The position numbers were made by a program, and so were the translations under genes. The notes beneath the pieces were generated by a model. It saw nothing but the letters and a program-made list of their open reading frames with translations. It ran no database searches and was not told the origin of the DNA. Positions 56,462 through 64,000 of a stretch of 64,000 nt of DNA are shown in pieces (positions within the stretch are counted from its first letter, which is position 1; each line of letters starts with the position of its first letter). The DNA comes from Phocaeicola vulgatus ATCC 8482 (GTDB lineage Bacteria; Bacteroidota; Bacteroidia; Bacteroidales; Bacteroidaceae), in assembly GCF_000012825.1 (NCBI RefSeq), contig NC_009614.1, positions 4,526,001-4,590,000 on the forward strand, written 5' to 3'.

Positions 56462-59400
56462 ATGTTAAAAAGACTGCAATCTGTTAGTATGGTATTATTC
56501 CTTGGAACTTTATTCTCCGGAACAATTTCTACAGCTACGGCCTCTGGAGCAAATTCTTTTGCGACCACACAGCAAGCGGGAATATGCAAAGGACTTGTGA
56601 AAGATGCTACCGGAGAGTCTGTTATTGGAGCCTCTGTTGTAGTAAAAGGTACCACTAACGGAACAATTACCGATTTTGATGGTAATTTTAGCCTCGATGG
56701 GATTAAGAAAGGAGATGTGATTGTAATCTCTTATGTGGGATATCAGACACAAGAGATTAAATGGAACGGCAGCCCGCTGAATGTTATCTTGAAAGAAGAT
56801 TCAAAGACTCTAAGTGAGGTTGTGGTAGTAGGTTATGGCACACAGAAAAAGGCGAATCTTTCAGGTTCTGTTGCTATGGTAGACAGCAAAGAGTTGGAGA
56901 ATCGTCCTATTCAGAATGTATCCAGTGGTTTGCAAGGTTTGATGCCGGGTGTTGCTATTACAGGAACCAACGGGGCACCGGGGCAGGATGCCGGCAAAAT
57001 CCGTGTTCGTGGGATCGGCACATTGAATGAAGCGGGACCTTATATTTTAGTGGATGGCATTGAAACCGGTACATTGAGTGCGGTCGACCCTAATGACATA
57101 GAAAGCATTTCTGTATTGAAGGATGCTGCTTCGGCAGCAATTTATGGTTCTAAAGCTGCCAACGGTGTTGTTTTGATAACTACCAAACGCGGCAAGACCG
57201 GACAGACTAAAATTTCCTACAGTGGTTATCTAAGTTTCCAGAATGCAACGAATATGATTGAGCGTATGGGGTCATACGAATACGCATCCCTGCTGAATCA
57301 GGCATTGGAGGCTGAAGGTATGTCGAAGCGTTTCAATGATACCGAGCTGCAAAAGTTTAAAGACGGGAATGACCCGCTCTATCCGGATACCGACTGGTAT
57401 GACCTGGCATATAAGACGGGTGTTCAACATCGCCATAATGTCAATATCAACGGTGGTTCTGAAAATGTAAAATATATGGCCTCGCTGGGATATTTGAACC
57501 AAACAGGTATTTTGCCTAACACAGGGCGTGAACAGTTTAATGCGCGTACCAATCTGGACATGAAGATTAATAAACGTTTGAGTGCGCGCATGAACCTGTC
57601 TTTCATTAAAAATGATTACAGTGACGCCAGTTCCGCCTACTACGGGGGTAGCTCGGATCAGATCATCAGGCAGTTGAATTTGATCGCTCCTTGGATTGTA
57701 GCCCGCTATGATGACGGCACTTGGGGCACAATTTCAGACGGCAGTCCCATTGCCTGGTTAGATTCGGGCATGAAGGTGAACCGTGACAATTATAATTTTT
57801 CGGGGATGGCCGCTGTAGACTATGAAATATTTGATGGCTTAAAATTAACCTTGCAAGGTGCTTACGTCAACAATTTACAAAATTACAATTATTTCCAAAA
57901 ATATATAAAGTATAATGAGAATAAAGAATCTGATCCCAGTCAGTTGGACGAGCGTTTTTATAAATGGGACCGCACAAACTATGACGCCTTATTGAACTAC
58001 AATAAAAATTTCGGCAAGCATAATATTAAGGGTCTGTTGGGATGGCATACGGAAAAATATAATTATAAATATCAGAAAGCCGTCCGCAAGAAATTCCCTA
58101 ATAATGAATTGACGGATATGAATGCCGGTGATGCTTCTACCCAAAGCAATGAAGGGTATACAGCTGAATTGGCAATGATTTCATGGTTTGCCCGTATTAA
58201 CTATGATTTTGCAGGTAAATATCTCTTGGAAGCCAACATTCGTGCGGACGCCTCTTCCCGTTTTGCGGAAGGTCACCGTTGGGGATATTTTCCTTCTTTC
58301 TCGGGTGCATGGCGCATCAGCGAGGAAGCATTTATGGAAAGTGCAAAAGACAGCTGGTTGTCCGGACTGAAAATTCGAGCTTCTTGGGGGCAGCTGGGTA
58401 ATCAGGATGCATTGAGTGGCAGTAATAATGACTATTATCCTGCCTTGAACACGTATAATCTCGATTCCAAATATGCATTTGGAGGCTCTTTGAATTCTGG
58501 TTATTATCAACGGAAATATCGTCTGGAAACCATTTCATGGGAAAAAGCCTCTACTTGGGGAGTCGGCGTTGACTTTACTTTATTCAATAAACTGAATGGT
58601 TCTCTGGATTATTATAATCGGAAGACTACTGGTATAATTATGGATGTGACAGTCCCTAAAGAATTTGCTTTGGATGCCTATAAGGATAATGTAGGCTCTA
58701 TGAGAAACAGTGGTATAGAAATAAATTTAAGCTACAATACAAAAATAGGTCAGGTTGATTTCGGAATTGCGGGCAATTTCTCTTACAATAAGAATGAAAT
58801 TCTGGATCTGGGAGGCGGCGACCCTAACAAGTACCTGGATGCTACTGATGGTTACAGCCAGCGTAATAAGGTAGGTGAAGCAATGAATTCCTATTATATT
58901 TATAGGGCGGATGGATTTTTTAATTCTCAAGAAGAAGCTGATGCATATACGGCCAAATACGGTAATCCTTTCGGTAAAACTTTCAAGGCAGGCGATTTGC
59001 GTTATGTGGATACAAATAAAGATGGTAAACTGACAGCTGATGACCGTGAATATTGTGGAAGTTCCGATCCTAAAATTATTTACGGATTCAATATAAATGC
59101 GGGCTGGAAAGGAATTGACTTATCATTGATGTTCAATGGTGCGGCGGGTGTGAAACGCCTGTTTGACGGATACGAGGTGTATGGTAATTTCTCGGGTGAC
59201 GCTGCTCATCCGGCTACTATTTGGAGAGATGCCTGGACACCCGATAACCATGATGCCTCCATGCCACGTATTTTTTACGATACAAACTCGGCCAGTAGCA
59301 GCCGTTCGGTACAATCGGATTTTTGGTTACAAGATACAAGTTATTTGCGTCTGAAAAATTTGCAGTTGGGATATACTTTGCCGAAAGGCTGGTTGAATTC

Positions 59401-59557
59401 GGTTGGTGTTGAGAATATCCGTATTTACTATTCTGTAGAGAATCTATTGACTTTTGATAAGATGAAGATCAATATAGACCCTGAATCCACAAGCCAACGG
59501 CTGTCTTCCTATCCTCTATTACGTACTCATGCATTCGGCGTTAATGTTACATTCTAA
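56462..59557 (+). CDS. SusC-like TonB-dependent outer-membrane transporter
   Basis: An intact 1031-residue SusC. It has a signal peptide, a carboxypeptidase-regulatory-like domain (GLVKDATGESVIGASVVVKG), a plug (VVVGYGTQKKANLSGSVAMV) and a barrel ending in HAFGVNVTF. There is no STN signalling domain, so an anti-sigma partner is not expected. It imports a large nutrient, probably an oligosaccharide, with its SusD partner 28 nt downstream. It is closely related in layout to the frameshifted SusC at 51654-54651. Confidence 0.94.
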   Translation: MLKRLQSVSMVLFLGTLFSGTISTATASGANSFATTQQAGICKGLVKDATGESVIGASVVVKGTTNGTITDFDGNFSLDGIKKGDVIVISYVGYQTQEIKWNGSPLNVILKEDSKTLSEVVVVGYGTQKKANLSGSVAMVDSKELENRPIQNVSSGLQGLMPGVAITGTNGAPGQDAGKIRVRGIGTLNEAGPYILVDGIETGTLSAVDPNDIESISVLKDAASAAIYGSKAANGVVLITTKRGKTGQTKISYSGYLSFQNATNMIERMGSYEYASLLNQALEAEGMSKRFNDTELQKFKDGNDPLYPDTDWYDLAYKTGVQHRHNVNINGGSENVKYMASLGYLNQTGILPNTGREQFNARTNLDMKINKRLSARMNLSFIKNDYSDASSAYYGGSSDQIIRQLNLIAPWIVARYDDGTWGTISDGSPIAWLDSGMKVNRDNYNFSGMAAVDYEIFDGLKLTLQGAYVNNLQNYNYFQKYIKYNENKESDPSQLDERFYKWDRTNYDALLNYNKNFGKHNIKGLLGWHTEKYNYKYQKAVRKKFPNNELTDMNAGDASTQSNEGYTAELAMISWFARINYDFAGKYLLEANIRADASSRFAEGHRWGYFPSFSGAWRISEEAFMESAKDSWLSGLKIRASWGQLGNQDALSGSNNDYYPALNTYNLDSKYAFGGSLNSGYYQRKYRLETISWEKASTWGVGVDFTLFNKLNGSLDYYNRKTTGIIMDVTVPKEFALDAYKDNVGSMRNSGIEINLSYNTKIGQVDFGIAGNFSYNKNEILDLGGGDPNKYLDATDGYSQRNKVGEAMNSYYIYRADGFFNSQEEADAYTAKYGNPFGKTFKAGDLRYVDTNKDGKLTADDREYCGSSDPKIIYGFNINAGWKGIDLSLMFNGAAGVKRLFDGYEVYGNFSGDAAHPATIWRDAWTPDNHDASMPRIFYDTNSASSSRSVQSDFWLQDTSYLRLKNLQLGYTLPKGWLNSVGVENIRIYYSVENLLTFDKMKINIDPESTSQRLSSYPLLRTHAFGVNVTF

Positions 59558-59585
59558 ATTGTTATAGACTAAAAAAAATGGAATT

Positions 59586-61223
59586 ATGAAATACTTGAAA
59601 CAATATATGATCATAGGAGCGGTGACAATGATTACATCTTGCTCTGATTTTCTAGATACAGCTCCATTGGATGCCCTGTCTCCTGCCACTACGTGGAAAA
59701 CCGAGGATGATGCCCAAAAATTTGCTATCGGGTGTTATGGCGGTAATAACTACGATACTTCCAGCTGGGAAGATGGTGGCAATATCTTATATCTCGACTG
59801 CGGGTCGGATTTTGGATATAACAACTTTGAATGGGAAAACTATAAGACCATTGGCAACGGTACAATGACTCCGTCAGGGGCTGTTGCAAGCTTTTATGAT
59901 TTCTCAGTCATCCGCCGTTGTAACACATTCCTGGAAAAGGTAAAGGAGATCCCATTTTCCAATGAGCAGACCAAAAACGATTTGATCGGTCAGGTCCGTA
60001 CTATTCGCGCTTATCGCTATTTTGTTATGAACTGGTGGTATGGAGGAGTGCCTGTGATTGACAACTATAACTCAGCAGATGAAGCTAAAGTTCCCCGCAA
60101 GTCGGAGGAGGAAGTGAAAAATTACGTCAATACAGAATTGGACACAGCCATCGGTGAACTGAATGCATCTCCCTCTGAAAGGGGACGGATCGCAAAGGGC
60201 GCTGCTATGGCAATCCGAATGCGCAGCGCACTGTATTATGGTGATTATGTGAAAGCAAAAGAAATGGCCGAGGCCATCATGAATTTGAAACAGTACGATC
60301 TGGAACCGGACTACAGTAATTTGTTCAAAGTTGCCGGTCAGGACTCAAAAGAGATTATTTTGGCTGTTCAATATGTGAATTCCACTTTGGAATTGGGCAC
60401 AATAGGCCAGATGTATAATAATGGTGACGGTGGCTGGTCCTCCATTGTTCCGACTCAGAACCTGGTGGATACTTATGAAATGGCTGACGGCTTGACCAAA
60501 GAGGAATCCGGCTCTTATGACCCAAACCATCCGTTTGCCGGTCGCGATCCACGTATGGCCATGACCATTATATACCCAGGAATGGACTGGAATGGCACTG
60601 TAGTCAATACACTGGACAAGACAATCAATGGTAAGGATAATGCAAACTATCCTCCTTCTGCGAACAATGCTTCAAAGACCGCCTTAACCTGGAGAAAATA
60701 TTTGGATGAACAATATGCTAATGGTATTTGGAACACGAATGCCTGCCCTATTGTAATCCGCTATGCAGAAGTGTTGCTTACTTATGCGGAAGCAGTCAAT
60801 GAACTTTCTGGTCCGTCTGCAGATGTTTATGACAAACTGGATCTGATTCGTGGACGTGTAGGAATGCCGAAAGTGGATCGTGAGAAGTATGCTTCAAAGG
60901 AAACATTACGCCGGCTGATCCGCCGTGAACGTGGGGTGGAATTGGCCGGGGAAGGTGTGCGTCGGGCTGATATTCTGCGCTGGAAAGATGATAATGGAAA
61001 GATGGTTGCAGAAACAGTCCTGAATGGTGTTTTGGAAAGGGTTGTCGGAACTGTAAATTATGCCGAGACTGATCCGACGAAACGTGCGGAGATTGACACG
61101 AACGCCCCTGCTACTGACAAGAAGATTGAAGACCGTGTATTCAAAGTGCATAATCGATACAATCCAATTCCTCAGGGAGCTATTGATAATAACCCGAATC
61201 TTGAGCAAAACCCCGGGTATTAA
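59586..61223 (+). CDS. SusD-like surface lipoprotein
   Basis: This 545-residue SusD has a lipoprotein signal (MITSCSDFLDTAP), the RTIRAYRYFVMNWWYGGVPV region and the C-terminal IRYAEVLLTYAEAVNEL. It is the partner of the upstream SusC. A hairpin follows 54 nt downstream. No enzymes follow in the operon. Confidence 0.93.
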   Translation: MKYLKQYMIIGAVTMITSCSDFLDTAPLDALSPATTWKTEDDAQKFAIGCYGGNNYDTSSWEDGGNILYLDCGSDFGYNNFEWENYKTIGNGTMTPSGAVASFYDFSVIRRCNTFLEKVKEIPFSNEQTKNDLIGQVRTIRAYRYFVMNWWYGGVPVIDNYNSADEAKVPRKSEEEVKNYVNTELDTAIGELNASPSERGRIAKGAAMAIRMRSALYYGDYVKAKEMAEAIMNLKQYDLEPDYSNLFKVAGQDSKEIILAVQYVNSTLELGTIGQMYNNGDGGWSSIVPTQNLVDTYEMADGLTKEESGSYDPNHPFAGRDPRMAMTIIYPGMDWNGTVVNTLDKTINGKDNANYPPSANNASKTALTWRKYLDEQYANGIWNTNACPIVIRYAEVLLTYAEAVNELSGPSADVYDKLDLIRGRVGMPKVDREKYASKETLRRLIRRERGVELAGEGVRRADILRWKDDNGKMVAETVLNGVLERVVGTVNYAETDPTKRAEIDTNAPATDKKIEDRVFKVHNRYNPIPQGAIDNNPNLEQNPGY

Positions 61224-61277
61224 TACAATGACAGTATCGGTCTTTTGTAATTAGAATGGAAATCCAATAAAAAAATG

Positions 61278-61320
61278 GAAGGTGTGTCGTAATACACGAT
61301 GCACCTTCTTAATTTTTATT
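61278..61320 (+). terminator. Terminator of susCD operon 2
   Basis: GAAGGTGTGTCGT (61278-61290) pairs with ACACGATGCACCTTC (61294-61308) with two irregular positions. A T-rich tail follows (61309-61320). Confidence 0.7.
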
Positions 61321-61389
61321 AAGCGCAATACAATTGCAGTGTATTCTCCTATCATTGTATCCGAAATATAACATAAAAAAGAAACTACC

Positions 61390-61794
61390 ATGCCAAATGA
61401 AAACAACCTGTTGCCGGAACATGCACAACTTGCAGCAGTTCTGGACAATCCGGACGCAATCCAAAGGATCAAAGAGCCGACAGAAAAAGTACAGATTGCC
61501 GCCGTACAGAAAAAGCCGGAACTTGTCCGGCTGTTCACCAACACTACGGAAAAAGTACAGCTTTCCGCCGTAATTGCCTCTCCTGAAAGTGTCCTTCTCA
61601 TGCAGGCCCCATCCCCCCTGGCCTGCTTCACGGCCGTGGAAAGGATGTTCAAGGCGGACCTGCCGCCCACAACCGGTATTCTGGCCGCAGCCCGGAGGCT
61701 GGTATTCCGGATGAAGGGGAACAGGAAACTCGGAGAACCGGATACGGAAGCCGTAAAGGAGTTTTTTGATGAAGTCAAATCCTTTAAACATTGA
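61390..61794 (+). CDS. DUF4116-like repeat protein (short)
   Basis: A 134-residue helical protein with two to three copies of the 22-residue unit PTEKVQIAAVQKKPELVRLF. Its neighbour is a longer version, and the two genes abut or overlap by a few bases, suggesting duplication. The fold should be a small alpha-solenoid, a binding surface rather than an enzyme. Function unknown. Confidence 0.6.
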   Translation: MPNENNLLPEHAQLAAVLDNPDAIQRIKEPTEKVQIAAVQKKPELVRLFTNTTEKVQLSAVIASPESVLLMQAPSPLACFTAVERMFKADLPPTTGILAAARRLVFRMKGNRKLGEPDTEAVKEFFDEVKSFKH

Positions 61795-61799
61795 AAGCC

Positions 61800-63155
61800 A
61801 TGCCTACAATCCTGGAACACCTTGCCGCGCTGTTCGACAAGGACATGAGGGCGGTATTGAGCAATCCCCGCGCCATCAGCATGATCGCCAACCCTTCCGC
61901 CCGTGTCCAGATGGCCGCGGTCAGAAGGGACAGAAGTGTCATCTGCTTTATTGAGAAACCGACGGAAAAGGTACAGCTGACAGCTGTCAGAAACGCACCG
62001 CACAACATCCATTTCATCACTTCGCCAAGTGAGAGGGTACAGCTGACGGTCATAGGCATCAGGCCTTCCTATGTCGGCTTCATCCCAAACCCTACGGAAA
62101 AAGTACAGCTGAAAGCCGTCGAGAAGAGACCGGAATGCATCTTCCTGCTGCAGAAGCCCGCAGAAAAGGTACAGCTGACGGCCGTCCTGAAAGATCCCCG
62201 GTATCTCTCGGCAATCAGGGAGCCGACAGAAAAAGTACAGCTGGCAGCCGTACAGAAAAATCCGGAATGCATCCGTCATATAGCGGAACCGACGGAGAAG
62301 GTGCAGCATATGGCCGTCCAGAGAAGTCCGGATATCTTCCGGCAGATCAGGCAGCCTGAGGAAAGCGTGCGGCTGGCGGCGGTGCAGGCCAAGGGAGAGA
62401 ACATCAGATACGTGTCCGCCCCGTCCGAGGCTGTACAACTGGCGGCTGTCAGAAACGATCCGATGAATATCCGATATATAGAAAACCCTACGGAAAAGGT
62501 GCAGTCTGTCGTTCTGAACGCAGACCGGGATGCGGCACCGTTTATCAGTTCGCCTACAGAAGAGATCAAAAGACTGGCGATGGAAATGTACGGCCTCAGA
62601 CTGGAAAATGCCGCCGGCAAGGAGGCGGCAGCGGCCCGGACATCCGAAACCTCCGGAAACTCCGGAAAGAAAGCGACGGAGGGCGTGGCAAAGAAACCCT
62701 CGGCAAAGCAGGTCAAAGAGGCGGTGGAGAAACTGGATAGCGAGATCAGGGAAATAAACAGGGAGTACTTCCAGGCCACTTACGAGGCGCAGTACTCGGA
62801 CAACGCCGCGGAACGGGAAAGCGAGATCTCGGCTGCCGGGAAAAACAGGGAGAAGAAGCTTGTCAAAGCTTATGAAAAATTCAACTCGGCAGCCGTTCCG
62901 GAAAGGAAGGAATGCAATGTGGGGAAGATTGTCAAAGAACTACGCAAGGAAAGGGTGGCCGTGGAAAACATGAAAGCCGGGGAATGGCACTCCCTGATGA
63001 AGGGGAAGGCCGTACAGCCGCCCCTTGTTTCCGGCGCATCCGGAGCCGCAGGAAAAGGAAGCGCACTGATGCTTGCCAGAACACCCGCGGGATATGCACT
63101 GAAGGCGGCGGGCACCATAAACCAGGCAAGCCGGCAGGCCAATGCGGAAATGTAA
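61800..63155 (+). CDS. DUF4116-like repeat protein (long) with charged C terminus
   Basis: About 451 residues. Around eleven tandem 22-residue repeats with consensus PTEKVQLAAVxKxPExIxxI fill the first 265 residues. A linker and a highly charged, probably coiled C terminus follow (EKLDSEIREINREYFQATYE and beyond). At DNA level the repeat is 66 bp with a recurring GAAAAAGTACAGCTG core. I choose ATG 61800 over TTG 61791. It precedes a polyvalent protein gene, with a strong terminator in between. Function unknown; a protein-binding solenoid is inferred. Confidence 0.65.
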   Translation: MPTILEHLAALFDKDMRAVLSNPRAISMIANPSARVQMAAVRRDRSVICFIEKPTEKVQLTAVRNAPHNIHFITSPSERVQLTVIGIRPSYVGFIPNPTEKVQLKAVEKRPECIFLLQKPAEKVQLTAVLKDPRYLSAIREPTEKVQLAAVQKNPECIRHIAEPTEKVQHMAVQRSPDIFRQIRQPEESVRLAAVQAKGENIRYVSAPSEAVQLAAVRNDPMNIRYIENPTEKVQSVVLNADRDAAPFISSPTEEIKRLAMEMYGLRLENAAGKEAAAARTSETSGNSGKKATEGVAKKPSAKQVKEAVEKLDSEIREINREYFQATYEAQYSDNAAERESEISAAGKNREKKLVKAYEKFNSAAVPERKECNVGKIVKELRKERVAVENMKAGEWHSLMKGKAVQPPLVSGASGAAGKGSALMLARTPAGYALKAAGTINQASRQANAEM

Positions 63156-63180
63156 GTAACATTTGCATTCTACATATATC

Positions 63181-63237
63181 ACTTGTTTACTTATTTACTT
63201 TAAATTTCGGAAATGTAAATAAGTAAACAAGTTTTTT
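63181..63237 (+). terminator. Strong terminator with perfect 18-bp stem
   Basis: ACTTGTTTACTTATTTAC (63181-63198) and its exact complement (63215-63232) enclose a 16-nt loop. T residues follow directly (63232-63237). It ends the repeat-protein transcript 26 nt after the stop codon. Confidence 0.85.
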
Positions 63238-63293
63238 GCTGATAAAACTCTTTATGACTTTATGAACAAGGTATCATATTAAGCCGGCAAACA

Positions 63294-64000
63294 ATGACAC
63301 ATACTTCCGATAAACATGTCACGGACGAAGAACTGGAGCTTGTCACACGTGGCAAGGCGGACGGCATATACATGAAAGCTCCGAACGGCAGTCCGACTTC
63401 CCTGAATGAGAGGCAGTGGGTCCAAGTGCGCACCAGAGCATTCAAGAACTGGTTTGGAGACTGGGAAAATGTACCGGAGGCAGCTTCAAGGATTCCCGAT
63501 GACAAATATGGCAATGAACAATGGACGGAAGAAGGATACGTGTATGACCTGTATGTAAATTCAAGAAACCCTTTTGACCCGAAAGACGGGCAGGCCGTAA
63601 AAAAAATCCTGCAGTCATTGGGCAGCGAGATACCTGTCCTGTCTTTTTATGGAGGAAAAGGAGGTACGGTATCCCCGGAGAAAGCGCTGGAGCTGGCATC
63701 AAGCAAAAGAAACTGCTGGATGCTGACGGAAACCCCGGAGTTTTTGTCCAAAGTCAGGGAGGCGGGCTATGACGGGCTTGTCGGTTACGACGAGGGAGTG
63801 AAATACATAGCCGTGATGTCTCCCGGACAGTTGAAGGACGCTTATGAAAACACGGGCGCGTTTTCCACATCAAATGACGACATCCGCTTCCGTCAGGTCT
63901 ATCACGGCAGTCCGGCCTCCCTCGGGCATTTCGACCATGCCTTTACCGGAACCGGTGAAGGGGCGCAGGCCTACGGATGGGGGACATACGTGACGGAAGT
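63294..64000 (+). CDS. Polyvalent protein with ART-PolyVal-like domain (partial)
   Basis: The open frame runs from ATG 63294 to the window edge without a stop (235 residues seen). An N-terminal domain with LNERQWVQVRTRAFKNWFGD is typical of large polyvalent proteins of Bacteroides mobile elements and phages. From about residue 202, VYHGSPASLGHFDHAF and TGTGEGAQAYGWGTYVTE match the ADP-ribosyltransferase domain of polyvalent proteins (ART-PolyVal). Such proteins are thought to be injected with mobile DNA and to disarm the recipient. The rest lies outside the window. Confidence 0.75.
   Translation, partial: MTHTSDKHVTDEELELVTRGKADGIYMKAPNGSPTSLNERQWVQVRTRAFKNWFGDWENVPEAASRIPDDKYGNEQWTEEGYVYDLYVNSRNPFDPKDGQAVKKILQSLGSEIPVLSFYGGKGGTVSPEKALELASSKRNCWMLTETPEFLSKVREAGYDGLVGYDEGVKYIAVMSPGQLKDAYENTGAFSTSNDDIRFRQVYHGSPASLGHFDHAFTGTGEGAQAYGWGTYVTE

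Noticed and set aside
61930..62580. 66-bp periodic repeats as CRISPR or satellite
   Set aside because: The period is in frame and encodes a regular 22-residue protein repeat.
1..64000. tRNA genes or a tRNA attachment site
   Set aside because: I saw no tRNA-like cloverleaf while reading, but could not run a tRNA search.

Overview
The window looks like a chromosomal stretch of a gut Bacteroidota species (Bacteroides/Phocaeicola type). The reasons are the two SusC/SusD pairs, the many -7 elements of the form TAnnTTTG that are characteristic of this phylum, IS66 and IS256 elements, a Bacteroides-type MobC/MobA pair, and an hsdS locus organised for recombination. I could not fix the species.

Positions 1-43,400 form an AT-rich accessory island dominated by defence and addiction modules. 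In order these are: an AbiF-like HEPN protein with a small RNA encoded on the opposite strand of its leader (149-982); a decayed IS256 element (1033-2380); a very large STAND NTPase with a C-terminal TIR domain (2418-7055); a complete Wadjet operon jetABCD with a DUF4209/HEPN-like gene as its last member (7358-15671); an ATPase plus RloB-like pair (15791-17788); a second such pair whose RloB-like effector is broken (18046-20106); a mobilisation remnant (20614-23519); a tyrosine recombinase next to a type I restriction-modification locus with silent, inverted hsdS cassettes, one of them split by an IS66 element with a perfect 8-bp target duplication (23701-36765); a three-gene GHKL ATPase / STAS-like / membrane protein operon I do not recognise as a named system (36870-39183); a dead VbhA-type antitoxin; and a HipBST tripartite toxin-antitoxin (39620-41083). 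A repeat-built HTH protein (41993-43336) closes the island.

The most unusual object is a 108-nt stretch at 7083-7190 on the minus strand that has the hallmark sequences and closing helix of a bacterial 5S ribosomal RNA. It stands alone, with no 23S sequence, in the leader of the TIR-STAND gene and 27 nt before that gene's start codon. Its closing helix differs from ordinary 5S but still pairs, so I read it as a maintained 5S mimic rather than random debris. I know of no described bacterial defence gene with such a leader.

From 43,478 onward the character changes to higher G+C. There is a probable metal- or haem-uptake operon (His/Cys-rich small protein, TonB receptor, lipoprotein), a GNAT / IbrA / IbrB-like operon, a SusCD pair whose SusC is frameshifted in a G7 tract, a 1.2-kb non-coding region with a short ORF and a 28-bp perfect hairpin, a second intact SusCD pair, two genes built from 22-residue DUF4116-like repeats, and the start of a polyvalent protein with an ADP-ribosyltransferase-like domain that runs off the window.
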